DNA of 64,000 bases from Gnetum montanum (taxonomy: Eukaryota > Streptophyta > Gnetopsida > Gnetales > Gnetaceae). The notes beneath the pieces were generated by a model. That model saw nothing but the letters and a program-made list of their open reading frames with translations, searched no databases and was not told the origin of the DNA. Positions 21,476 through 32,748 of the stretch are shown one piece after another. Positions within the stretch are counted from its first letter, which is position 1. The number at the start of each line of letters is the position of its first letter. Both the position numbers and the translations under genes were made by a program. The stretch covers positions 931,978 to 995,977 of the forward strand of contig MNCI01029688.1 in the NCBI GenBank assembly GCA_015680685.1, given 5' to 3'.

Positions 21476-24400
21476 CTACAACTTCTTGCCTCTATCTTTA
21501 TCTACCGCTTCGCTAGGTCCTGCATCTTTGTCTGGATCTTGCACAAACCAAGGAAAAAATAATAAACTAATGGGTAAGCAAAATAATGCATGAGGCTATC
21601 ATGAAATAAACTATAATAAATTCAACTTAACCAACCTGAGATTGGCCCACATCCATGTCTAATGGTATTCTATTAAGGCCAAACTCTACGCACTAGAGGA
21701 TTTCTTCCTTAGTCAAATTAGCCTAGTCCTCCTTCCCTAAATCAACACTTGTTAAGATCTTCCCTTTCTTCATAGCCATCCATATGGGTGACCACAAAGA
21801 AAATGTGGAAAATGTGGCTACCCTAGAAGGCATGGTCATTTCCCTCTCTAGGGACTCACTGATCACCAAGTGCTTCAAAAATCTATCATAAGCTTGGGTA
21901 GCCCTGATTGTGTTAAGGAATAGTTCATGACCTCAGTGTTCTATAGACTTATCTCTATATTTTTTGTGGTAAGCAACATGTTCCATTTTGTATAGATGCT
22001 TATGATTCTTTTGCACTTTTCCCCATTCATACACCTTGGCACTATAATCTTTTCAATCTTGGTTCTTTTGAGCCAAGAGATCCATTTGCAGATGCTATTT
22101 GATTACTTTGTGTGTGTGGCTTCATTTTTTCCCCTCACAACTGACCAATATCTGGTGTAATCAATTATAGCCATACACGAACTACCATTTGAGTTATCAT
22201 GGGCCATCAAGAATTCATTCTATGATCACAAGTCTTCCAGTTCAGTTGCCTAACTCACCTTTTCTTTTTTGAGTTTCTGAACTCATTTTCAAAGGTCTTC
22301 ATTTATGTGCCTACATTCCCACAGTGATCATGCCAAGTGTAGCATACATTTTCTTGCCTCATCATACATATGATGAGGAATCTTTGCTAATTTATGAGGG
22401 AGCTCAGGCATGGCTTCAACTTCAACAACCCTTCTTGAGTTTCATTTAAGTCATGAGGCTATCACATCAAAGAGAGGAAATAATAGTTATAAGAAAAAAA
22501 ATAAAAGAAAAAAATGTAATAGCCCAAAAATACCTATCTTGGGATCTATTTCCTTTAAACGATTGATCATATCATCCACTATGCCCTACATAAAAGCAAA
22601 CTTGTCTAGGGTTTCTACCTACGGTTGTAAGTAGAAAGTGGACAAATATTCAGGGCCTCTAGTGGAAGTAGCACCTGCTACATGATGAAGTATGTTAGCA
22701 TTATGAAAAAAATAAGAAAAAGAAGAGGAAAACAAAATAAGAAAAAAAAAAGTAGAAGAGGATGAGAGGACAGTGGGAAAGGAAGAGCATAATATAAATG
22801 GTAGTGCAAAGCTCCTACCCAGCAAACCCTCAGGGGTGAGAGTGGGGGGATTGCCCATCTTCACACTATCAAACAAACCATCAAAATCACCATCCTTGAA
22901 ATACAACCCCTCTTATTTTAGCTACCTTAGGAGTGTGGCAACATCTTCAATTGTCATATGTCCCTTAGGGTATGGGACATTTTCTACAAAAGGATCCTCT
23001 TCCACTGAGGCCTCCTCTTTAGCAGTAGGGGCCTCTTCTTCTATGATAGGGACCTCCTCTTCTATGGAAGGAGCCTCCTCTTTGGTGGTAGGGACCTCCT
23101 CCTTGCCTACAATACATCAACTAGGGTTAGAGAACTTGTCTTAACACATAGAGGTAAAGAAAAAAAAAGAGGAAGAAAGAGGAATGAAGCAATGAATATG
23201 ATAACTGAGGCATGCTTACTAGCAAATTTAGACCATGCATTGCAGACTCTAATGCATAACCACTTACACCTTTCTTCGATTGTGCATGAGGGTACCTCTG
23301 TAGGATGAGGCTTTTTGATTTGCAATTTTGATTTTACTATCTTAGCAATAATATGTACCCCCCTTACTACGTTGCCCATGTGGAAGGGAGGAGCCTCTCT
23401 AAGACTATCATGCACATAGTAGGATGGGCCTGCATGGTCCTTGGTGGTCATTGAAAAAGACTTACCAATAGCCTTCGGAGGGTCTTATGACTGAGTTGTG
23501 TGGAATATATGGTGAATCCATGGCTTGGATATTTGGATGCGATCTTTCACCGTCCATATCCCATTTTCATGAACTACCAAAAATTCCACAAACCTACACA
23601 AGCACGTTATGAAAAATGCAAAGTGAACATGAGAACGTGCCTCCAGTTTGCTATGTAGCTTGATCATCTCAACCCGTAAACCTTTCGTAAGATATCTGGC
23701 CTAGTAGTATCGCATCTTCTCCTCCATAAAATTCCTCATGATCCAAGCTTTCTCTAACCCAAGAACATTTCCTTGGGAAAGAAGCTTTGGAAAAGCATGA
23801 ACCTAGAAGATGGGGTAAATGCATTGGGCTACCACCAATTTGATTTTTTTCATGTAAATGCCCTTGCAATCTTTGTCAGTGCCCAACCATTCTTCGATGT
23901 ATCCTTGGTGGTATAGATCTTTGCTAGTTTTTTCATCCATGGGTAGACCATTAGAGGGAACATCAAAGAGATATGAAAAGAGATCATCAATGATCTCAAA
24001 TACTACCTACACATTGTGAAATCACATGTGAAAGTGATCAATGCTTTCCATGAAGGAGTGAACAAGGGCAATCATTTCTACTACTGGGATGCTTGGGGTC
24101 ACAGCCAAAAGAGGTCCATAAGCCTAGCCTCTTGAACATTTTGGGCAATTTTTGCTGGGGCCTCATGACATAACCAATGTTGTGAATCGTTAACCTCACC
24201 ATATTTAAAGAGAAGGTTAGCCTTAGTATTCCTTGAGATGATCATCGTGATCTCCTTGGATATGGCTATTGCTAAAGTAACCAAAAATAGAATTAGCCAT
24301 GTAATGGAAAGGTAAACAAAATTAAGAATGTATGAAAATAAGCACATAATATAACTCACCTGGCACAAATAGTGTGGGGAATGGTGGTACTTGAACTAAT

Positions 24401-26262
24401 ACTTCGTCCACAGTGGATATCTGGCTGGATGCCCACTCACCATCTAGCCACCCTAGATCCTAGCATTTTATGTAAGATTTGGAGTACTTGGTCAAGTAAG
24501 TTTTTATGTCTACTCCAAGTTGCTCTATGAAACCAGTAGGTATGTTCTTAGTAGATGAGAACTATCATAGCACCATTTGGGTTAGGGCTAATGCCCCCTC
24601 TCTATCATGAAGGTCATCATTATCAATCATAAATCTGGGAATAGATAAAATGACAATAAGCATTCTAAATCATACAAGGTAGACAAAACAAAATTTCCAT
24701 CATCCCAATAAGGCTTACCCTCCAGTGTAGTATATGGTTCCAAGTGGATTTTGAAAGGCTATGCCCACATGGCGAGCAAGGAACAAAGTATTGTATTTAT
24801 GATAACATCTAAACTCTTGCATTTCCCAAATCCAAGATAAGGGTCTTAGGCCTTTTGAGTACTAACTCGAGCTCCTTGCTCCTTCGCCCTCAACAAGTCC
24901 ATCCATCATGAGTTTCAAAATGCCTTGGTTTGCCCCAGGTAATAATGTCTCAACCAAGACACTTGTTGTTTTAGCAGATAAATGTGACCACATCATTAAA
25001 CTAAAGTGGTGAAGTAAGAATTCCAAGAATTCTTGTGCACCCTCTCAAAACTAGACTACCTAGTCTCCTACTCATGCATGTGGTGCAAGGACATTGGGCA
25101 TAGGGGCACTTACACAACACAATATCACTAGAAGCTCAACTACAATGAGGATCAATTTTATCATAACCCTACATTGTCACAATGAAAAGATCAGTAGATA
25201 ATAAGGGTAATAAAACAACAAAAATAGTGGACAAACTATGCAAAAAAAATTTTTCTAAGTGTTAATTATGTTCCTATAAAGCATAATAATTTTCAATACA
25301 AAATTTTTCTAAGTGTTCATCATGCTCCCATGGAGCATAATAATTGTAGGACAAGTAGTTGAATAAAATTTTTCTAAGTGTTCATCGTCACACTCCCATG
25401 GAGCATGACATTTTGGAGAGAGTTTGTAGAGTGAAATTTTTCCAACTGCACATACTCCCTTGTAGCGTAGCAACTGTACATACTCCCATGTAGTGTAGCA
25501 ACTATACATAACTAGGGAAAATTTGACAAAAAATGTACAAAGTCTTAGTCATGCTCCTAGGTAGTGTAGCAACATGATGTAAATTTTTTAACTATCTAGT
25601 TACACTATTAGGGATGCCATAAGGCCTAAAAATTGTTGTCGGACATATAAAAAACCTTCACCTCATTTCGCCATATGGAACACACAAGAAACCCCTGTTA
25701 CATGACATGGAACACAAAGTGCCAAAACCCTCCCTCCATGCACTACACTAAATAGGATGTGTGAAATCCCCATTCTATACCATCATGTAGGACACAACAA
25801 AACCCTTGTCTTACCCTACTCCGCGCAACACTAGAGGCCTATGAAAAAATCCTTGCCTACTCTTGCAATCCAGAACACCATCCAAACCCTTAAAAAATGC
25901 ATGATCTATGATGCCTGTGTTGTTCCCAGCTATGGTGGTGCTAATGATCGTCATAGCATAATGGTCATAGCAAGGGCGGTAGCCATGGTGTAGTGCCCAT
26001 AGTAGCCATGGTACCTTGGCCACAGTAGAGACGATAGCAATAACGGCCCCCGCTTAGGGCAAGTTGCCCCCAAAACCCCAAGTCAAAAATGGGAATAAAA
26101 AAAATATCAACAAACAACACATGAAGGTAGTGTGATGGCCTACCTAGTGGATGGTGCCTCCTGATGCTTTTCAACACATACCCTAGGAAGATGCCATAGG
26201 GTACGCTTGCCCTCATCCACATTAGCAAGGCCAAGGTGTCTATGCTTGCTTCTATGAACCAT
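21476..26262 (-). pseudogene. Antisense spliced gene carried by Tat-2, eight exons
   Basis: The function is unknown. Exons proposed on the minus strand: 1, 26262-26144 (MVHRSKHRHLGLANVDEGKR); 2, 25139-24719; 3, 24634-24360 (FIEQLGVDIKTYLTKYSKSY); 4, 24265-23220, the longest; 5, 23106-22819; 6, 22676-22534; 7, 22458-21636; 8, 21537-21476 with a stop. Donors include GTAAGC, GTGAGT and GTAGG. Most acceptors follow pyrimidine-rich tracts (TTTTTTCTTTACC..., TTTGTGCAAG). Exon 5 opens with about five acidic ten-residue repeats (KEEVPTT, KEEAPSI, EEEVPII). Exon 7 is polar and partly helical. Exon 8 is acidic (DPDKDAGPSEAVDKD). Several stops and one frameshift show this copy is dead. The gene lies between pro and RT, opposite to them. 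The exon phases have not been fully reconciled. Confidence 0.7.
25240..25570. repeat. 60-70 bp repeats with GCTCCCATGGAGC palindromes
   Basis: Units begin AAATTTTTCTAAGTGTT near 25247, 25300, 25367 and 25432. Each carries a small inverted repeat such as CATGCTCCCATGGAGCAT. They lie within intron 1 of the antisense gene. The words resemble those in the Tat-2 LTR (AAATTTTCTAAGTG). The rest of this intron, to 26143, has looser repeats (GGAACACA, AAACCC) and no gene. Confidence 0.7.
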
Positions 26263-26392
26263 TTTCTAATTGTCAAGCTTTGTCTTGTCGATTGTCACAC
26301 TCTGTAGGTGTTACCCTTTGCTCTAGATTGTGCTACACTCTAGAATATTAGCTATGATGGTGAAAATGACAAGTTTACCATGGGTAAATCCA

Positions 26393-26400
26393 TATTTATA
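26393..26400 (-). promoter_or_regulatory. TATA box of the Tat-2 antisense gene
   Basis: On the minus strand TATAAATATGG lies about 131 bases upstream of the proposed ATG at 26262. Just upstream of it (26430-26570) are three or four units of about 45 bases with a hairpin-like word (GTCCCATGTTTAATGTGGGAC). This looks like a promoter with an upstream repeat array, facing against the element. Confidence 0.6.
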
Positions 26401-26837
26401 CCCTTCAGGGTTACATGACATACCACTTTTCTAGGACATCTTGTGTCCCATGTTTAATGTGGGACACTTTATCCCACATGAAATATAGGATGCTATGTGT
26501 CCCATGCGTAATGCAAAACTTCCCTTGTCCTACGCATAACATAGAACATCCCATGTCTTGTGTAGGATAACACACAGAGTTAGAAAAAATTTCTAACTTT
26601 TTTTGGCTTTTCATATTTTGAAGTTTTTTACATTTTTTCTACCCATTCAATGAATATTTAGTTTAGCTCTACACTTCAAGCTTTTTAAGTTTTGTTTACC
26701 TGTACACTTTACGCATAGCATGGTTCACTAAGACCTTAAATTGGCAATTTTGAGATACTGCATAGTTACTTTTTATAGCATTATTTTCCTCATTTTATTC
26801 ACTTTGCTTCATTCTACTTTATTAGATAGGTGCCACT

Positions 26838-26862
26838 TACATTTGTTTTGGTTATTTTGTAG
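26838..26862 (+). promoter_or_regulatory. Splice acceptor before Tat-2 pol
   Basis: The pyrimidine-rich stretch ACATTTGTTTTGGTTATTTTGTAG ends 14 bases before the pol ATG at 26877. Comparable acceptors lie before pol at 45069 and 60339. Ogre-type elements remove an intron between pro and RT, so I infer the same here. Confidence 0.55.
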
Positions 26863-26876
26863 TATTGTTTGGGAAA

Positions 26877-29190
26877 ATGAGCACACATGAGAATATTCAT
26901 TCATATTTAACCTTGACTGGACCCCATGGTAGACTCATGAGATGCATGATTATAGAGCTTTTGGATGTTGAACCACCTCCTTGTGACACCAATGTAGCAT
27001 CCTTAGAAACATCACTAGACTAGCTAGAACATCTAGTCCAAGCTTTAGATTTAGAAGCTAGTGATGTAACTAAGGATCCACTCATAGAGATCCCCATAAC
27101 AACATGCAAAGGTGGTTCAAGAACATTGAAGCTTAGCTCTTTACTAGAGCTGCAAGTCCAACAGAGTATCTCTAGAGTCCTTAATGACAATGTGAAGGTT
27201 TTTGCATGGTCTTATGAAGATATCCTAGGCTTATACCTATGCATAATACAACACAACATTATCCTAGATCCATGTGTCAAGCCAGTCAAACAAAAAGCTC
27301 ATAAAATTAAGCCAGAAATGACATTGACCATCAGTAATGAAATCACCAAACTCTACCAAGCTAGGTTCATTTGGGTAATCAATAATGTAGATTGGGTATT
27401 AAACATCATGGTTGTCCCTAAGAAAACTAGGGGTATATGAATCTACATAGACTTTTGAGACTTAAACAAGGCAACCATCAAGGATGATTTCCCACTACCT
27501 AGTATTGACCAACTTGTTGATACTATAGCCAATCATGCCTTGTTATCCTTCATGGATGGATTCTTAGGGTACAACCAAATTTGCATAAATAAAAAACACC
27601 AACTTAATACTAGTTTCATGACCCCTTGGGGGATTTTTTATTATACAATGATGTCCTTTGGACTAAAAAATGCTAGAGCAACATACTAATGTTCGATGAC
27701 CTACATCTTTAGTGACTATATTCTAGAATGGCTAAATGACTATGTGGATGATATAGCGGTTAAGTTAAAGATGGATCATGATCATGCAAATGACTTGAAC
27801 CTTGTCCTTAAACGTTGTCAGAAGCATGAACTTCGCCTTAATCCCAAAAAGTGTGTCTTTGGCATCAAAACTGGTTGCATGTTAGGCTTTGTATTATTAG
27901 AAATAGAAATACATGTAGACCCTGATAAGGTCAAGGCTATTATCAACTTAGCATCACTAGCAAACCTTAATGAGCTACGCTAATTTTAAGGTGGAAGACA
28001 ATTTATATGTAGATTTATTCCTAGGTTGACTAATAAGTTACACCCAATGCAACACTTACTTAAAAAAGGAGTTAACTTTGAGTGGACAAATTAATGTCAA
28101 GAAGCATTTGAAAACCTAAAAAATGAGCTATTTCATCCTCCAATTATTTATGCTCCACAAAGAGATAGGCCTTTTTATATCTACCTTGCAACCTCAGACA
28201 CGTCCATTTCTTCCTTGCTTTGTCAAAAGAGAGATGATGGTTTTGAGATTCCTTTTTACTACTTAAGTCATCTGCTAATAGCGCATGAGGCAAAATACAA
28301 TGATGTGGAAAAAAACTGCCTTTCCTTAGTTTTTACTCTTAAAAATGGAGACACTACTTGTTTCGTAGTTAGGTCAACATCATTTGCAAGAGTACCATAC
28401 TTAGGGCCATTACAACCAACATATATGAAAGTAGTAGAATAGCCAAATGGAAAGCAATAACCATAGAGTTTGACCTGTACTACATAGCACAATCATCCAC
28501 AAAAGGTCAAGCAATAGCCATGCAACTCATGGCTTCACCTATAGACAACTAGGCAATGATAGATCCGAAATTCCTAGATGATCATGTTAGTAGTATAAGC
28601 CCAGTACTTGCAGACTTTGAGGCCATTTTATACTTTGACAATGCTTTGACCACACAAGGTTGTAGTGCCACTACTATTATCACATTTTCCTCTAGAGAGA
28701 TCTTACCTTTTGCGTACCACTTTGCGTTTCTCTGTACAAATAATGTAGCATAATACAAAGGTCTCCTTAGAGGCATTTTGGTAGCTTAGAAGTTAGGGAT
28801 CGAAAATATAGAAATCTAAGGAAATTCATAGTTGGTCATTAACCAAGTCATAGAGGTTTATGCCTGTAAAGCACAACAATTACAACCTTACTATGATTTG
28901 GCAAAACACTTATTAAAATAATTTGCAATCTTAGATGTTCAGCACATTCACTGTGATGAAAATGCTATAGCTAATGCATTGGCCACTTTAGCTTTAAGTG
29001 TATCACCAAATATGTTTCCTACTTTTCCTACTACAATAGTGGATTGCATTGAACCTATCATTCACATAAAAAATATTGCATCCATAAGTACACCTTATGT
29101 CCAAGAGTGGTATGATGACATCAAAGCATACCTTCAACATGGAGAGCCTCCAAAAAACCTAACATTTGCTCAAAAATATGTAGTGAAAAA
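26877..29190 (+). pseudogene. Tat-2 pol: N-terminal domain, reverse transcriptase, RNase H, second RNase H
   Basis: This would copy the RNA into DNA and remove the RNA strand. A conserved N-terminal segment of about 100 residues (LTLTGPHGRLM, LDLEASDVTKDPL) precedes RT. RT motifs include DDFPLPSIDQLVDTIANHAL, FMDGFLGYNQI and DYVDDIAVK (27735-27762, catalytic YVDD). The first RNase H has PFYIYLATSDTSISS and YYLSHLLIAHEAKYN (28160-28320). The second, Tat-type RNase H lies at about 28600-28990 (YFDNALTTQGCSATTI, CTNNVA, YACKAQQLQPYYDLAKH). Many stops break the frame. GDS of the second RNase H has become GNS. Confidence 0.88.
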
Positions 29191-30348
29191 ATGAGCATGG
29201 CAGTATGTCCTGATAGGTGATAGTGCTTTATGTCATAGATCTTATGATGGGATACTATTAAGTTGTGTTAGTAGTAGTGAAGCACAAAAGATCATCAATC
29301 AAGTCCATGAGGGACTATGTTAAGGCCATATGGCTCCCAAGGCAATGGCAACAAAAATTAGACAGCTAGACTACTATTAGCCTTATATGGAATGTGATTG
29401 CATCTCCAAGGTCAGGATGTGTGATGTATGTTAGTGGCATGGGAATCTAATGCACGTGTCACCAACTAAGTTGCATACTACACAAATCACATGTCTATTT
29501 CAACATTGGGAATTAGACATCTTAGGGCCTATAACGCCTAAGTCTTCTGTAGGACATAGCTTCATTATTATTGCAACTAAGTATTTCATGAAGTGGGTAG
29601 AAGGTATTCCCTTTATGAAGACCACATTCCAATAGGTTTGCAAATTCATTTTGGACAATATAGTGACCCAATTTGATCTCCCTACGACTATAGTCATAGA
29701 CAATAGGCCACAATTTAGCAATGTAGAAACCAAAGCCTTCTGTAAAAACTTCTACATCAAACACTCTTTTCATCACCGCACTATCCTTAGGAAAATGGCC
29801 AACTAGAGGCCATAAATAAGATCATTGTCAACCTTCTAAAAAAGATGCTTAGCAATAGCAAGCGATGATGGCATGAGCAACTATTCTACGCACTTTGGGC
29901 CTACTGCACAACATGTAGAACTGCAATATGTAAAACACCATATATTCTTGTGTATGGATCTGAAGTGATGCTACCTCTTGAATTGTAGGTCCCATTACTC
30001 TGCATGATCCTCTCAAACTTTATGGATGGAGCTTAGAATAATGAGTCAAGAATCATTGATCTTGACTCTATGGAGGAAGAGTGCATTCAAATTCTTAATC
30101 ACATTGAATGGTATCAAGAAAAACAACGACAAAAGCACCACCAAAATCTGCACCAATGCTCAATCAAGAAAGGGGACCTAGTCTTCAAGGCCATTCATGA
30201 GTCTGCGAACAAGTTCTCAACCAACTAGGAAGGGCCTTTCTTGGTCACTAAGGTGTATGAAAATGTAGCCTTCAAGCTTGCTGATTTAGATGGCAATGAG
30301 TTTCATAATCCTATCAAACACTTATACCTAAAGTCGTATTACACCTAA
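29191..30348 (+). pseudogene. Tat-2 integrase
   Basis: The zinc-binding part (HEGLC*GHMAPKAMATKI, then VRMCDVC) runs 29300-29430. The core starts with LDILGPITPKSSVGHSFII (29515). The second acidic position reads IDNRPQF near 29698. The third motif (PYYPQ.NGQ.E in relatives) has decayed through a shift near 29770-29820. Unlike Tat-1, this copy keeps the segment after the core (ALWAYCTTCRTAICKTPY then VYGSEVMLPLE, 29890-29990). The C-terminal module ends with EGPFLVTKVYENVAFKLADL and KHLYLKSYYT. Confidence 0.85.
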
Positions 30349-30364
30349 CATGCAGTATCACATC

Positions 30365-30735
30365 AATAATAAAGTAAGTAATCAAAACGTCCGCTATGAT
30401 GATAAATTGGCACAGAATGTCTGTTATGATGATAAATTGGAACAGAACATCTGCTATGATATTAAAATAGCATAGAATGTCTACTATGATGTTAAACTAG
30501 CATAGAATGTCCTTGGGCTATGACATGAAACTAGCATCCATAGCATGGTCCGCTATGCCCTTAAACTAGCCATCCACTGTATGCTATGACATTAAACTAG
30601 AACAACGGTCTTCTAGGACCTTAAACTAGCATAGCATGGTTTGCCTAGACCTTAAACTTAGATCACATTCTATTAGGACCTTAAATTAGCACAACCAGTG
30701 ATCTACCAACACCTAAAACTAGGTTCATGATTTAG
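30365..30735 (+). repeat. TTAAACTAGCA array after Tat-2 integrase
   Basis: About ten units of 28-36 bases begin immediately after the integrase stop. The early ones read GAATGTC(C/T)GCTATGATGATAAA(T/C)T; later ones read GGACCTTAAACTAGCATAG. The same position in Tat-1 has the AGACTATAAACTAG array (48460-48740). Confidence 0.85.
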
Positions 30736-32290
30736 CATCAACAGTCCAACATACATGATCCTGCGAACAAGTGAGCTAGAATACTTTCAATCTTCCATTG
30801 CCTACCCAAACCTCTTGGGTAGGATGGGGTGGGGAATTGCAGTTCCAGAATAAATTTCACATTGTCAAGGAAAAAACCTATTAGACATTTGCAGTGTCAT
30901 CATCCTTGGCATCTTGCTAATCTTTTGGAGATGCCATCTTGCTGAACTTTCAAAGCTACCATCACCACCACTAATCATCTTGGGTGTAGCTCTCTTTATC
31001 AGCACCTCCTGTTAGAGTCCCACTAGTACTATGGCCTAGTCACAGTGCTACCATCCTCTAGCCCTCACCATTTTCAAAGTCTAGAAGAGCATTTGGTAGC
31101 ATGGCTTTTCACCCTATGGCTAAATTCCCTAGTTCTTTTCTTTGGTGAGAACTCCTAAGTATGTGCATCACCATTGCTCCTAGCCTCTTGAGTGCTCACT
31201 TCCAGTGTGACTGCTGGAGCTTTCCAACCTTCCACCACCAACAATTGCACTGGCCTTCCTATTTTGGACATTACATGCACCAAACATAGCAATTGAAGCC
31301 CTTGTAGTGTCCCAGGTAGGCACGAATTCACCCTCATTTCACATGATGGTTATTTTTCTTGTTTTCTCTATGTTGTGTTTATAGGATAAAGCTTGGATGG
31401 CATCATTCAAGAATGTGTTTCACCATAAGATCCAGATGCTACATTGTTTTGATGTATCCACTTTGACTCACCTAGCTACATAAGAATGCACACCCCTCCT
31501 ATCCTCCTATCCTCTCAACCTACCTAGCCTCTACCTCTTGATCTTTCAATCTCCCTCATCCCTTGTAAGCTTCCCCAATGCACATGCAACCTTTCTTGTA
31601 GTTAATAGCAAAAATCATGATGGATGTAATGCAACTCATCCCATGTGGAGTCTTTTTGGGTTGGTCAAAGTCTCAAATAGATGTAACACAACTCATCCTG
31701 AGGAGGAAACACCTATCCTATAAATATGATGTAGTTGCCTCTAAGCAAGTTCACTCTTCAAAAAAAAATGTGTGAAAAAAAAATAAACAAGGGAAAGAGA
31801 GAGAAGATAAAAAAGAGAAAAGATAATATAAATAAAAAATAAAAGAAGAAGAGAGGAAGAGAAGAGAAATAAGAAAAGAAAATGGGACTAGCTAAATGCC
31901 CAAGTTAAAGGGCATAGTTGCCATCTAGCAACTAGTTTGGCCTTAGATCGATCATCTCATAACCATTCTGATTAGAGGTCAAAATCCAAAGGGTAGGATA
32001 CCTCTACATGTTGACTCCCTCACAAGCACTTTGATGAGGGATCATACTATGATAATAAGCTATCATGGCATTGCATCCCAGAGTTATCCTTTCTATTCAT
32101 TGTTCCTTGATCCATCTCCTTGAACCTATCCCCTATTCCCTACCATACTACAATACTTCATTTTCCTAGCACTCTCAAGCATAGCAAAGCATCATCTAAG
32201 TAGGCACTGACAAATGGTATTGGTGTCGTGTTCATCGTTGTATTTCATATTCTTTGTTGATGTCTCTCGAGTCAATCCTCTAGACATCGA
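30736..32290 (+). other. Tat-2 3' non-coding region
   Basis: There is no convincing gene. A TATAAATAT word lies at 31719-31727, with a purine-only tract (AAG/GAG rich) at about 31790-31885. Nearby AT/CA repeats of GATGTAA(C/T)(A/G)CAACTCATCC occur at 31625-31700. This part may contain a small unrecognised insertion. The end (32220-32290) matches the Tat-1 pre-LTR sequence around GGCATCAACAAAGAGGGG. Confidence 0.45.
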
Positions 32291-32304
32291 CAAAGAGAGG
32301 CCAG
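32291..32304 (+). promoter_or_regulatory. Polypurine tract of Tat-2
   Basis: CAAAGAGAGGCCAG directly precedes the LTR start TGAAACACC. It is homologous to the Tat-1 tract CAAAGAGGGGCCAA. Confidence 0.75.
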
Positions 32305-32748
32305 TGAAACACCACTAATTTTGGGCTCTCGTGACTCAATAACAAAATTGTCTAAGTGTCAAAACTTGGGCAAAATTATTCTAAGTCTGGTGTCATTCTA
32401 CACAACATATACAACATAGCACACTAGAAATCTTGATGTTTGCAAAATTTTCTTAGTCTACCTACTACACTCCCTAGCACAACTAGTGTACTACATGTTT
32501 CCAAGGTCAATTTGCACAAATGTCAAGTTAGAAGTAGTCAAAAGGGCACTGAGGATGGACTAGACATTTTGGAAAATTTTCTATCTCCTAAGCTATTAAG
32601 CTTGCTATGCTCTTTGGCTTGCCCATCTTGACACATGTCCCAGTTGCTAGTCCATCCAAGTGCTAGGCTAGGAGTTGTCAAAGATGCTCAGGATGGATGA
32701 AACAATTTGGCAAACTTACTATCTTTCAGGCTTGTTACACTCTTCTAC
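32305..32748 (+). mobile_element. Tat-2 3' LTR, truncated to 444 bp
   Basis: It aligns with the first 440 or so bases of the 5' LTR (4530-4970). It stops after CTTGTTACACTCTTCTAC, where the 5' LTR continues into the TGCACAGCGTAGAC palindrome. The next bases are exon 3 of the Tat-3 antisense gene. The truncation point is therefore at, or next to, a palindrome. Confidence 0.75.

Larger units (their letters stand above)
4530..32748 (+). mobile_element. Tat-2: Tat-like Ty3/gypsy element nested in Tat-3
   Basis: The order on the plus strand is: 5' LTR (4530-16629, split), primer-binding site, gag, pro, TTAAACTA array, antisense gene, pol, second array, polypurine tract, truncated 3' LTR. Both LTRs begin with the same sequence (TAAAACACCACTAATTT at 4530, TGAAACACCACTAATTT at 32305). 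All coding parts carry stops and frameshifts. The 3' LTR stops after 444 bp and is followed directly by exon 3 of the Tat-3 antisense gene, so the right end was lost. Extra pieces inside are the Tat-1 minus-strand element and a solo LTR. Confidence 0.8.

Noticed and set aside
31500-31735. Possible small LTR or promoter around the TATAAATAT at 31719
   Set aside because: I could not find paired ends, a target duplication or a coding region. Noted only inside the Tat-2 3' region.
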